Position numbers and translations under genes: made by a program | Notes under the pieces: generated by a model | What the model was told of the DNA's origin: nothing | Database searches by the model: none | What the model saw: only the letters and a program-made list of their open reading frames with translations | Source of the DNA: Fomitopsis serialis | Taxonomy: Eukaryota > Basidiomycota > Agaricomycetes > Polyporales > Fomitopsidaceae | Direction: 5' to 3' | Assembly: GCF_022376445.1 (NCBI RefSeq) | Contig: NW_025955280.1 | Coordinates: 1 to 45,777 of the forward strand | DNA length: 45,777 nucleotides | Part shown: positions 32,398-43,169 of the stretch, piece by piece | Numbering within the stretch: the first letter of the stretch is position 1 | How the letters are laid out: every line of letters starts with the position of its first letter

Positions 32398-32619
32398 TGT
32401 TGAACTGTATAGGTGCCCACCGGGCCGCTGGGTTCCACGGGCTGGATCGCACCGCACGTGCTGGATCCGCACTTACCGCATAGAGCAAGTCATGCGTGGG
32501 AATGGACTATACAGTAGTATTAGTCAGCGTCTCTCAGATGTATATAAGACCCACCAGTAGCGTAGCTCTCTCTCCAGTACTTCCAACACCGGAACTACTT
32601 GTGTGCCTCAAGCTTAACA
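32398..32619 (+). repeat. 3' LTR of the copia element
   Basis: About 222 bp from TGTTGAACTG to a likely end at CAAGCTTAACA, the near-complement of the start. It contains a TATA box (TGTATATAAGACCC, about 32,539-32,552) that would serve as element promoter, and a pyrimidine-rich stretch after it. The 3' edge is inferred from TG...CA ends only, because no second LTR is present to compare. Confidence 0.7.
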
Positions 32620-35400
32620 GCAACACCTTCAAGCAGGTAAGTTAGAGCGCGGTCCACTACATGTGACCTTGTCTGCTCAACAGCATCCCCCGGAGACTTG
32701 CACACGTTGACACCTCGTTCCCCTTGTTCTCGCACAATTGCTTCAGCCCACCTGAGGGTGTACCACCAGGGGGCTCCGGGGGCACTGGCAGCTAAAAGTC
32801 CGCTGCTCATTGAGTCAATGAATTGCAGGTTCTTGCGTGCATGTCTCTGTCCCGCTGACTCCACCTGTCACCACTGACTCACCTGCCTAGACCACCTGAG
32901 GCTACTACAATGCCGTATGCCATACGCGCCACCACTGCACATTGTAGTATGTACCAGCCACCCATGGAACTGAACCACCCGGAACAGGGCTGAAGCTGTC
33001 CACCGTTGAACCATTGAACTGCCCGCTGACGGCACTGCTGTCAAACTGTCAAATCACCACTTGCTGGGGAGAGGGCCATAGCTGGCAGTACAATCCCTTT
33101 GGTAGGATACATGTCAATATATGAACAACTTCATGCTGCTCACATCAGAAGTTATGCTTGGAAAGACTGCTAGTATATTGTCTATGCATAGAGTACTGAC
33201 ATTTCTTCCACATGTTGCACTTCAGAGTAGCCTGCTAATTTATTAGGTTGTTGTAATATGAGGATCATAGCTTGCAATCATGAGCAACATCCCAATTGAG
33301 TAAGTTATTATATATTCATATGAGACTCTCTGTTGCTCCGTTGAGAACACAGACATTATGGATCTGTTTCTTACTTGGTAAATTGCCAAGTTGCTTATCA
33401 ATATGATCTGTATACTAATTAGCAGTGTTACTGGTTTGTATTGATAGTAACATAGAGCAAATAGCTTGGGAATGTTGCACAGAAGTAAGGAGAGCCTCTA
33501 GATCAACTAGAACTCAAGGAAGGGGAATCTGGGGGGTTGACTACAGTAACCACTACTCAGTTGGGACTTGCTGTCAGTGCTGTTGTACAAGTATTAGCCC
33601 TTGATCAGAGAAATTCTGATACCAAAGGATGTCTTTCAGTAGATTGTTAACAATACTTCCCCAAGTACAAACCAATCAACAGTGGAGGATGGAACCAATA
33701 TACAGAGGAGAAGTATACCAGTAAGGAATTCTGAAAAAGGCCTGTCAAGAATTGATGTGTTATACAAGGAATACAACCAAAGAATGTGCAGTTTGCTCTC
33801 ACCATAAGTGAACAGTTACCAGACACTGAGCAGTAGTACAAAGCCATACTAAAGTATGTTACTGGATTGGAGCTCAGCTCCTGAGGCAATAGTAATGGGC
33901 TCATGTAGTACAATGTGAAGCAATGTATCACCATAGTAAGTGCCATCAAGACTGATAGAGTCATGGGCAGGATTGATCACTGATGAATTGAAGGTACACT
34001 GGCATAAGAGTACAGAAGCAAGTGGTAGATGAGATAAATGTTTGGACTTGCTCAGAGGGATGCTCCTTTTGTGCATTTATGCACAGCCTTTTAGCTACAT
34101 AAATTACTTCATAGAATCCTACAAAATAGTAGAAGACTCAGTACACCACTTTCCAAGGCCATTCAAAATGCACAATAAGCTCACAGGCTCATTGTAAGGC
34201 AAGGGTAGATGTGCCAATAATTCTCACTGATCATCAAGGATGTGCTCTGTGATTCATGACACACCACTTGCATGTTGTCCTGAAACACTGGCACAGCCTT
34301 ATGAAAACTCAGAAATAGTGTACAGCTTGACAAGTCACTCATAGATTGCCTGCCCGCTGGGATAATATATCAATAGATAACATAGCCTATTCTATCTTCA
34401 CATACCATGGGCCATTGCATGAGAATAGGATGATGGTAGTGCATACAGACATTAGATATGCTCCAGGCAAAAAGTATATGAGCAATTAACAACCAAGCAT
34501 AGCACCATCATACTGTATAATTGGCACTGCTTCATATTGACACAATCAGTCAAAGACATGCTTATACTGGACTGGGACAACAGAGCTGCAGACATCAGGC
34601 TGTGAACTCTGCATTAGCACATCTGAGATGTACTGTCATGCATTGGCCTACAACAGTCAGCACAATATGATGTCATGGGATCATCTGATTTTATCTCATT
34701 TCCTACCATTTATCTAGCATTGCAGAGACCATCAAAGCATTTGATCACCTATGTGTGGTGTCCCTACTTTATGACATTGCTAGCCTATAGACTTTCTAGC
34801 AACAGTAGTAGATGCACAACACAACTTGTACAATGTCTTTCTATCACTTTCTAGGATCAGTACAGTGTCATAAAGCTCTGCAAACCCATAATATTGATAG
34901 CTATGCCATTCACATGTGAGACAGAGTTACGGTATGTCTTACGTTATCTGTTTGTCTTTGTTTGCCTGAGGACTTGTATGGTGTGCCAGTGCACCTACGA
35001 GTCCTCAGCCTTTACCTTGTCACCACCTTTGTATGCATTCTGTAGACAGTACTCCTTGAATAGAGACTGGGTGCAGCGCATACGAGGCACAACAAGTAAG
35101 GCACCCTACAATATGGTAACATGCTGTAAACATCACAGACCTCATTAACATGCCATAGTACTTGATGAATATCTTCTCAATTTATCTGCAATTTATGAAC
35201 CACCAGACATTCACTTCAGTGAGAATTACTGGATTTGGAAGGTTTCTCACCATTTAGGGCAATGTGAGCTTTTGTGATGCTTCTTGTCCCACAACTTGCC
35301 TGGAATGTGTATTTTCCTGGATAACATCAGTGACAGATCATTGAGTATGTATACATATCTCTGTTGCACCAAAAAAGGCACAATGGCCACTGTGTCTAGC
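32620..35400. other. CpG-poor region with no recognised gene
   Basis: The first 400 bp still has some CpG and a minus-strand open frame of 89 codons (32,595-32,864, with APWWYTLRWAEAIV) that overlaps the LTR end and has no match I can name. The rest is AT-rich, CpG-poor and without motif-bearing frames. Probably old repeats. Confidence 0.5.
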
Positions 35401-35493
35401 CAGTCACATGATCAATGATGTGGGGTCGCAGCACTCGCAGCAGTGTTTTATCGCTGCGAGTGCTGCGACCGCACGTCATGGATCATGTGACTG
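35401..35493. repeat. Large GC-rich hairpin, 41 nt arms
   Basis: The left arm 35,401-35,441 starts CAGTCACATGATC and ends CGCAGCACTCGCAGC. The right arm 35,453-35,493 is its reverse complement with three mismatches, and the loop is 11 nt. The hairpin holds most CpGs of the surrounding kilobases. Confidence 0.9.
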
Positions 35494-37700
35494 CAAAAAA
35501 GCGGTCAAAAATGCGCAGAATATTCATTCTGAGGACAAAACCTACTGATTTGGGCCCAGAAAAATCGCATAAATCCCCAATAAATTGGGGGACCTCTCTG
35601 TAGCTATCTTGAAGTACTTTGAGGTTGTATGATACCAATATGTCTACAATCACAGGTGCCACAAGGCTGCCAATCAGCTTTCATGACACGATAGTAACAG
35701 TACCACATTGGGTGTTACCTGTGGCCACTCTATGATATCTTGGAGTGAATGCTCAAGATGAGAGCACAATGTTTAATGTTTGAGGATTCAGACAGTATGA
35801 CATTGAGGTATCCAGTACATATGTAGCCTGACAAGTGAGAGTATGCACATCTAACAATATCACTAGACACAGCCATGTGTGTGCTCCCAATATGTCTGAT
35901 ATACTCACCATCACACCAGAGTGGGTCTACTATTTTCCCCAGCAACTGCATTACATTGCACCCTGTGCCAATGAGTGTAGGAATGCATACTATGCTAATT
36001 GTCATTGATACAGACAGAGAGCACAATTGAGAAATTTTCAAATGCCTATAACTATGGAAAGATGCAAAATGGGTCACATAAAGCACTGTAATCCATGAGA
36101 AGGAGCATCAGCAACTTTGAATGTCTCACAATAGCATTTCAAGAACAGGACACAGGACACATATAATGCATGTATGCTGACTAGGCCCACAAAGCATTGC
36201 CCAGTGTGAGATTGCCAATTGGGAGGGCACCTGCCATATGTAGTAGTAATCATGATTGTGTGATAGCTTCTTCACAGACCTCCTCATAATTTCCATAGCC
36301 TTCATATGGAACAAAGCATGAACATGTGCAGGATATTCATTTTGAGGCCACTTAACCTCCTTGTGTAGGCTCAGAAAGAAATCCCAAACCCCAGAAAATC
36401 AATGAAGTACTAATGAATGACATATGTGGTCATTTTGCTCACCCAAAGCTCTGGACTACAGCTGATCCTTCTGAAGAAGTGAAAGGCTTATGCAGACTGC
36501 CTGCTATTGTGCAAGAAAAAACAGTGATGTTGATGATATAATTCTTATTTACAGGTTCTTGCTCTCCATTGAATATTTGTAACAATGTCTGGGTCAGATT
36601 GTTGCTAGTAACTTGTTACATATGTCTGTAGTGACAGAGACATGCTATGGAATGGTGTTGGGACAAGTGATGAGGAGGAATACAGATGAGAATTCCAGTA
36701 TACTGTATCTTGACCATGTGACTGACTGTTTTTCCACAGCATGAGCTAAAATTCAGGAACAAGGATCATGAATGTACCAAACTTAACCTGAACAGACTTT
36801 GACATTGGGAAGGTCTAGGCCAGTATAGTAACAATTTGTAGGGAAGTATATGACTCCCTACCCAGCTCAAATGGTACAATGAACTCTAATAATTATCATT
36901 ATTCATTCATTAGCATGCTCTACACAGATTATGTAATAGAAAAGTCTGCCAGTTTGAGGTGGTATCATTGTTCAGTGTTTGAGACAGTACATTATATCGA
37001 CATGGTATAACAGGACAGCTTAGCTACAGTTAGGCAAGCAACTGTGCAACTGCACATATGGTAATGGCTGTATAGCAATATTGGCATAGCTACCTGGAAT
37101 CAATCATTTTTCTTTGGAAAGGTTATGGATTGTCTAGGACACTTAAGACTCAGGATTTGTGCTACCACATTGAGGATGATGAGCTGAGCCATATGAATGT
37201 AAACATCTCTGTTACTACTATGATACTCCCTGATGAATAAAATTAGGCTTGTGCAAGGTTAGTATTATTGTTAAAGCTTGACAACTGCTTGGTCTAGTCA
37301 AGCACAGAAGTTAGTCTCACAGACTAGTATGTATCAATACATAATACATATAATCATTGATAAGTGAGATTGAAGTGAGAATTTGATGAACCAGAAAACA
37401 AAAGACACAGACAACACAACTGGGATTGTATTGCCATACATGGCCCACTCCCCAGCAAGTCCCATGGGAGCATCACATTTCAGTCCATAATGACTGATAC
37501 AGGCAAGGCATGTGATGTCAGTAAGGGTGAGACAGGTATACCTACCATATTAGGAATAGGTGGAGGTGCATAGACAGATGATACATGTTGCCTAAATAGG
37601 CCACATCATCCATATGTCCACCATCTGGTGCCTATCCTATGTATTACTGCTATTTATGACCCCAAAAACATCCCATTTGGCCATGTACACCAGCATATTA
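35494..37700. other. CpG-poor region with diverged repeat pairs
   Basis: No gene seen. Two related segments occur at about 35,510-35,590 and 36,325-36,400 (AGAATATTCATTCTGAGG versus AGGATATTCATTTTGAGG). The second copy reads ATGTGCAG where the first has ATGCGCAG. Short minus-strand open frames (35,730-36,086; 36,126-36,314) have no motif. Confidence 0.5.
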
Positions 37701-37710
37701 GGGGGGTGGC

Positions 37711-37885
37711 CAAAGACCAGTCGCAACTGGTTGCAACCAGCCTTTTGACCAGTCCCTCCAATTTACCCAACCCTCGAAGACTGCAACTGGACTGGATAGG
37801 ACCAGTCCTACTTTCACCAGTCCAGTCCAGTCTTTCCAAGGCCAGTCCCAGTTCAGTCCCAGTCTTTTTCCAGTCCATGGACTGG
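37711..37885. repeat. Degenerate CCAGTC/CAGTCC array
   Basis: A short tract with many CCAGTCC or CCAGTCCCAGT units on the plus strand, ending in ATGGACTGGACT as the inverted unit. It behaves like a decayed hexamer microsatellite. Open frames across it are low-complexity and not credible genes. Confidence 0.8.
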
Positions 37886-38054
37886 ACTTTCAAACACTAA
37901 TCTAGTAAGGTACACCGTAAACAGGTAGGTAGTCGGCATGGGTAGATACAGGTGGAGCGACGAATTTTGCACTGATGTTGGAGAGGAATACGAATGAAAC
38001 AGTGGATACTATCTGGGAAATGGAAGACACACACTGAAATCCCATCCTCCTTCC

Positions 38055-38814
38055 CTAGTGTTCCTCCAGTCCTTCCTCTGCGGTTATCACGGTGCAGCCG
38101 TCTTCACCTTCGAAGGGTCGCACGGCGACCTTGCCCATGGGATGGGGACGGTGGACGACCTTCCAGTTCGCACATAGGTACCGACAAGGTTTCTGCAGAC
38201 CCACAGGCCATAGGAACAGCAAGTCGACAAATCCCACCTTCATGGAGCACAAAGGTATGATGGGCCGCTCGCCTCGTGTGTAGCTCCCTGTGAGGTCTGT
38301 GTCTTCGATGAGGGACTCTCTGTAGAGAGGGATCTGGCGGAGAGGGAGAGGGAAGTCTTGCTCGGGCGTATCCGCCCAGATGAACTCGTTTGTGACGGTG
38401 TTGAAATAGTCGTACACTGTTAATATGCGAGATTTTGCCTTGTTCAGCCCCGGAAAGACCAGGATGGTCAGGGGCTGAACCAAGGAAATGGAGATCTTGT
38501 TGTCATATACATCACATATGAGCGGGATGGATAGGGGAGCATAGTGGTCCTGTTCAGTTCCGGCATTTGTCAGACTGCAGTGTTAAGGAATATGTACCAC
38601 GCACCAAATAATAGAATAAAACTGGCACTAGTGCTTTCCTCGTCGTACCCTTGAGGCAGGCTGGCACCCATCTGTCTTGCCCGCCGTAGCTGTCGGGAAT
38701 CACACCCAGGAAGAACCATCTGCCCAGCTGTGCTGGCGGATCAAGCTCTTCGATACAACGGAGAGCCAAGTGTAATTTCTGCTGCAATAGTTGGATGGTC
38801 TTGTGTGGCCTCAT
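38055..38814 (-). CDS. Unrecognised protein, family member 1
   Basis: Two exons on the minus strand, 38814-38605 and 38549-38055, joined over a 55 nt GT-AG intron in phase; 234 codons to the stop. Upstream exons may be missing. Exon 1 reads LDPPAQLGRWFFLGVIP and exon 2 reads PLSIPLICDVYDNKIS, VTNEFIWADTPEQDF and CSMKVGFVDLLFLWPV. The protein at 40,192-41,003 shares the same intron position and many of these positions (PPARLGGWAYLG; CVLKVSFMDGPFLWP). I recognise no catalytic motif, transmembrane segment or named domain. This is a CpG-retaining island within the CpG-poor compartment, which favours a real or recently active gene, or gene cargo of a mobile element. Confidence 0.6.
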
Positions 38815-38849
38815 TGGGCAGGAAGATGTGTTGAATATCGGGCACTAGA

Positions 38850-39110
38850 TTGTGCGGAGTACTGATGATGAGCAGAACTATTTTACGATTATTTAGTCAC
38901 TTAACAGTACTACTGGAATGAGTTTTAAGTGACTTCACGGTGTAAGTATTGATGAGCATGAGTGTCGTAACAAGTACCTATGATGTAATTCATAACAACA
39001 GTACTTGAATTGTACGGAGTACTTGTCGAGTGCACCCGCTACAACAGTACTTGTGGTCGTAAGTAGTACCTGTCAAGCCCACTCGTGACAACAGTACCTC
39101 ATCAGGAAAA
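38850..39110. repeat. Loose tandem repeat around ACAACAGTACTTG
   Basis: Variants of AACAGTACTTG or GTAC(C/T)TGTC(A/G)AG recur roughly every 45-55 bases between 38,900 and 39,105, with GGAGTACT strings between them. Period and copy number are approximate. Confidence 0.55.
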
Positions 39111-39449
39111 ACCCTTTGGACACCCAACCGATTGGGCAATATCCTTGAGATCCAAAAGACGTCTCAATTAATAATTTTACTAGTGTTTGCTCTACAACCG
39201 GTTCTCAATCGACTGTTCAATATATCATACGAGTTGTAGGAACAGCAGGCTGTCAAGACCGTGGCTGAACTATGACCAAGTGAGGTCTTTTCCGTAGTCA
39301 TGCAACTTCATCAGACAATCCATTATAATCTATTCATTCACATGCAGTATATATAGTACTTTGTTGTAGATACTTTGTTGTAGGCACTATGTGATCATGG
39401 CTAATGATAATACCGGACTCGTTTGGCCAGGCTGCAAATTGCACACAAG

Positions 39450-40170
39450 AGGTGGGGGTTTCACTCGGCAGACAGGTACGGTAGGGCGAACGGGCGAGCG
39501 GGTGAACAAGTGAATGGGCGGCGGGCAAGCGAACAAGGGAGCATCTAGCCAGCATGGGTGGCAGACTCGCATTGCACCATACAATGTGTCTGCAGGGCGT
39601 GAGCGCGCACGGGATGTTCAGCGCGATGAGGTAGTGGGCAAACAGATGAGCCAGCGAAGGGACAGTTGAGCCAGGCAAGGGACAGTGGAACGAGCGAGTG
39701 GGCGGAGGAACAAGTGAGTATGGGCGGATGAGTGAGTGCGGATGGGTGTGTTACCGGGCGGCCGGACAGACCAGTGGATGGATGGGCAGGTGAGTGATTG
39801 GCCAGGAGAGACGAATTGACAGGTGGGCGAGCGTGCGAGGCACAAGCGCATGGGTGCATGAGCGCATGGGTGCATGAGCACATGGGCAGCAGAGCAGGCA
39901 AGAATGAGTGGCCGGGCGAGCAAATGAAGGCACATGCATCAAACGGGGTGCACCGTCTGTTTCTGAGCTTAGCAGTCGCTGCAGAGACGAACACGGAGGC
40001 GAGCGGGCAGGCGAGGCAGTGAACTGAAGGGTGAGTGGACAATCGGACGGATGAGAGTGTGGAGATATGAGTGAGTGCACGTACATGTGGGGACAAGAGT
40101 TTTACCAGCCAATCGGACAGATGAGCGTATGGGAGAGTTGAAGATACTAGTAGTAAAAATTGACATCTAG
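39450..40170. repeat. Purine-rich degenerate tetranucleotide tract
   Basis: Plus strand made of variants of GGGC, GAGC, GAGT, GGGT, GAAC and GGAT in near-continuous four-base register (such as GGGCGAGCGGGTGAACAAGT). All open frames over it are Ser/Pro/His/Cys-rich low complexity on the minus strand (39,545-40,234 and others), which I regard as artefacts of the repeat. Strong G-over-C strand bias. Confidence 0.75.
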
Positions 40171-40191
40171 GGCAGAACATACTTGTCAAGC

Positions 40192-41003
40192 CTACGTAAC
40201 AATGAGGGTCTCCACCCCATCCTCCACAAGCCAAATCTCCGGCTCCTGCTCCTGCGCAAAGTCTTCAGCTGCTTGATCTGCCAGTGCTGCATTGACCGTG
40301 ACTGACTCCAGCTTCAAGAACTTCCGACGAACCACCCACGTAATGTTCTTGTACTCATGAGGATGGTGGTCGTACACACTCGGCCACAGAAATGGCCCGT
40401 CCATGAAGGACACTTTGAGCACGCACATGGGTAGAAGATCGACCTTCACGCCACGCACGTAGTCAGGGGCGTGAGCGGCCAAGGTAACGGATCCCAGCTT
40501 GAAGACGGGGACGAGAGTGAGACGGTGTGGAAAGAGGTGGCTACGACGTAGCGGTTGCTTGGATGTGGTCATGAAGGACTGGTCCTTCATGCTGTATTGG
40601 TCAATTTTGAAGTGTGTCTCTTTGCCGAAGGAGAGCCCTTTGTAAGGGCTCAGAACACCAAAGACTTGCGTAAATAGCGGTTGATCGAAGGATAAAACGA
40701 GGCTATCCTTGCTGACATGCCACACGAGCAGCAGATTCACCGGCGAGAAGGCCTCCTGAGGAGAGGAAAGTGATCATAAGTCATTCCTGTATGGTCGAGG
40801 AGGACTAGTAGCAACACACCCGATAATAAATGAACGTCTCGACAATGACTTTCTCCCCCTCTGCCTCAGCTAATCCCCCGGGATTCGCACAATTTCCCCT
40901 AGGTACGCCCATCCTCCTAGTCTCGCTGGTGGTTCCATTGTTTGTGCGAGGCGAAGGACCTCCTCCAACACCTCTTGTTCCCCCTGCTCGCTGCTCGCAT
41001 GCG
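40192..41003 (-). CDS. Unrecognised protein, family member 2
   Basis: Exons 41003-40820 and 40755-40192 on the minus strand. Exon 1 reads QEVLEEVLRLAQTMEPPARL then GGWAYLGEIVRIPG. Exon 2 begins EAFSPVNLLLVWHVSKDSLV, continues with PDYVRGVKVDLLPMC and VLKVSFMDGPFLWPSVYD, and ends WLVEDGVETLIVT. The frame in exon 1 needs one base in the C5 run at 40,875-40,879 (G run on the coding strand). A further exon upstream (about 41,090-41,200, LYHVTVVCLENSKENFGKLF) is likely, but its joining phase does not fit cleanly. Paralogue of 38,055-38,814. Function unknown; a rather hydrophobic, beta-rich look but no signal peptide seen. Confidence 0.6.
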
Positions 41004-41344
41004 CTGGGCATTCCATCCCACAGAAGAAGGGACACTGAGACGATGTTATTATCCATTTATGAGCCACAAACCAAGAGACTCACGTAATCGAATAGTTTCC
41101 CAAAATTCTCCTTACTGTTCTCCAAGCAGACCACGGTTACATGGTAGAGCTCATCGGTTTCTGCCTGCCTGGGGCAACGTGTCGTATATCTGGCTGCCAT
41201 TTGAAAAGACGGAAGCACCGGCCAGAGAAGATCAATGGCTCACATTCTTAATAATTGCATGGTCTGATAAAGAATTGAAGTTAGTCCATCAGACTAGTAT
41301 ACATAAATGTATTAAATGATGTTCAAGCACTGTATCAATCATCC

Positions 41345-41640
41345 ATGAACAATGTAGCACTGTCGGAGATCTCTGCAGTGCTGTTGGTTGCATCGTTTAT
41401 GAATGATGTAACACTGTCACATACATCTGCAGTGATTGTAGCCGGCAGTGTTGTATCATTCATGAACGATGCATCCGACCTGTTGCATACATCTGCAGTG
41501 ATTGTAGCCGGCAGTGCTGTATTGTTCATGAACGATGCATCCTACAACTGTTGGGTGCATTGTTCACGAACGATACAGCACTGCCGGCTACAATCACTGC
41601 AGATGTATACAACAGGTCGGATGCATCGTTCATGAACGAT
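41345..41640. repeat. Tandem 70-nt units forming a near-perfect palindrome
   Basis: Related units, each with CATGAACGATGCATCC, ACATCTGCAGTGATTGTAG and CCGGCAGTGCTGTA, recur from 41,345. The unit at 41,461 to about 41,548 is followed by its reverse complement at about 41,552-41,636. Arms are about 85 nt with only a handful of differences, mostly transitions. CpG is kept. No coding role evident; opposite-strand frames are shadows of the repeat. Confidence 0.88.
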
Positions 41641-41659
41641 GTAGCACTGTCGGACACAG

Positions 41660-42591
41660 GGCTCTTGTCACAGTGATGTTGGAAATGTCTGCTCGCTCTA
41701 CATGAATATTATGTATGTTGTGTCATGTCGGACCATAGGCTGTAAAGTTGGGATATCTTGGGGCAAAAAATCCATACCCACACCCATGTTTCTCCAATAC
41801 GTCGAATATGCACTGTTTTTCCCCTGTTTCATCGGTTTTGGTACCTGTTTGGAGGGTAAAACCCAACATTTTGTAGGCAAGAGTGGTGCTACCCGGACCC
41901 TATCCCAACCTGTACCCCCTTTAGAAAACACTATATAATGTGGTATGCATGTACAGTCTGTGGATGTGCACAGGTGTGCACCTTCACACTCAAGTAATTT
42001 AAATGTTCACACTTTCCTTATCTAGAAAATTCCTTATATAGAAATTTCTATATGGGGTAATCAGAGGGTACTCTGTGCTCCAATGTCCTACAGAAACAGC
42101 CTAAGATTCCAGTTGGAAGTGGGCAAGGAGTGCTTCAATAAAGAGGGAGACAGGACGGATACCTGTGCCAGATGGAGTGCCTATAGGAAAGGACCGCAAT
42201 GTGCACATCAACTTGGCGCAAAGACCAGGAAGGCTGTCTATCATCCACTGGAGCTCCTCTGCACGTCAGAAGTGACTCATGGTGAGTGGCAGCTGAGTGA
42301 CAGACATGAAGTAGGCAAGGTGTGTGTAGAACAGTCCATGGGGCCGTACCACCATTGCCAAGTCTAGTCCTGAGATCTGTAGTGCCTTCAAGTGTAACAG
42401 ATGCTGCCTGGGCATGCACAGAGGGAAGATGTGCACAAACAGCTTATCGTGCTGTTCATACGACTCACACATAATCCATTGCCATGCTCCTCTACTTCAC
42501 GGCATTGTGCTTCTTACACGTACATGAACATCTGCTACAGTCCCAACTTCAATGTTGTCGCAACAATCAAAATGCTATGGCTGCATACCAG
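41660..42591. other. Region without recognised gene
   Basis: AT-rich, few CpGs. It contains a pyrimidine/purine-asymmetric stretch (ATCCATACCCACACCCATG) and short motif-free frames. Nothing supportable. Confidence 0.45.
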
Positions 42592-42951
42592 TCATATACT
42601 TCCATGAAAAAAGGGCATTGTTGTACTCACCATTCTTGATGTTTTTGCATAGATGTCCCGGATTCTTGACGAGCCTAAGGTAATCGGCTGGCCCAGAGTG
42701 TCCTCGTCCCTGGTGTTCAACTCCTCCACAGTGTCCTCTGCCTCCCTCCTGACCGCTTTGAGGATGCGGAAGTCAGTGACCATGATGTAGACGGCTGTTG
42801 CATTTGGTGCGAAGGTGGTATGCTCAACGAGCTCTAGTGATAGGGGTGGCCAATGAATTGATTGTCGGCAGTCTTGTTGGCAGTCTCCGGAATGGAGCTC
42901 CCCTTTCTTCCATTCCTCGGGAGCTTCCAGCCCAGCCATGACCGGCCTCAT
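42592..42951 (-). CDS. Unrecognised protein fragment, possible family member 3
   Basis: An exon-like minus-strand frame from a Met at 42951 (or 42939, MAGLEAPEEWKKGELHSGD) to a consensus donor GTGAGT right after 42631. It reads PPLSLELVEHTTFAPNATAV then YIMVTDFRILKAVRREAED. CpGs are kept and the frame has coding-like amino-acid use. Its position and strand next to the two paralogues, and a weak likeness of VYIMVTDFRILK to the upstream exon of member 2, suggest the N-terminal part of the same family. No downstream exon could be joined with confidence, so it may be truncated. Confidence 0.4.
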   Translation of the reverse strand: MRPVMAGLEAPEEWKKGELHSGDCQQDCRQSIHWPPLSLELVEHTTFAPNATAVYIMVTDFRILKAVRREAEDTVEELNTRDEDTLGQPITLGSSRIRDIYAKTSRMVSTTMPFFHGSI

Positions 42952-43169
42952 AACTCGTGCGGACGCAGGACATTAACATTGTGCTTGCAAAAGGGCAGGG
43001 GCTCCAACTTAAAAGCTCAAGCTCTGTGGGCTTTGTCGGCCAGACCGACAGCTAACATGCAGAGGAGCTGGGCCATACATGTTACTGGCCCACATGCCAT
43101 GAGCACCAATGCTCTGACTGCCATCACTGCAGCCCTCGGCCATACCCCGGGTGTTACATTCTTTATCCA

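Larger units (their letters stand above)
28035..32619 (+). mobile_element. Ty1/copia LTR retrotransposon, 5'-truncated
   Basis: Domain order is gag remnant, aspartic protease, integrase, reverse transcriptase and RNase H, which is the copia order. The 3' side is complete (polypurine tract and LTR). On the 5' side neither an LTR, a primer-binding site nor the N-terminal gag domain is found; the open frame begins just after a TGA at 28,034. The element keeps many CpGs in a CpG-poor surrounding, so it arrived relatively late. It is dead as it stands: truncated 5' end, a one-base frameshift in integrase, and an Asp-to-Asn change in RT motif A. Confidence 0.93.

Noticed and set aside
32595..32864. 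89-codon minus-strand frame overlapping the LTR end
   Set aside because: Coding-like look (APWWYTLRWAEA), but it overlaps the LTR and has no recognised family or splice context; not enough support.
39545..40234. 229-codon minus-strand Ser/Pro/Cys-rich frame
   Set aside because: Entirely explained by the purine-rich tetranucleotide tract on the plus strand.
41345..41640. CRISPR-like array
   Set aside because: Eukaryotic repeat DNA; the units are longer, contiguous and partly inverted, with no regular unique spacers.
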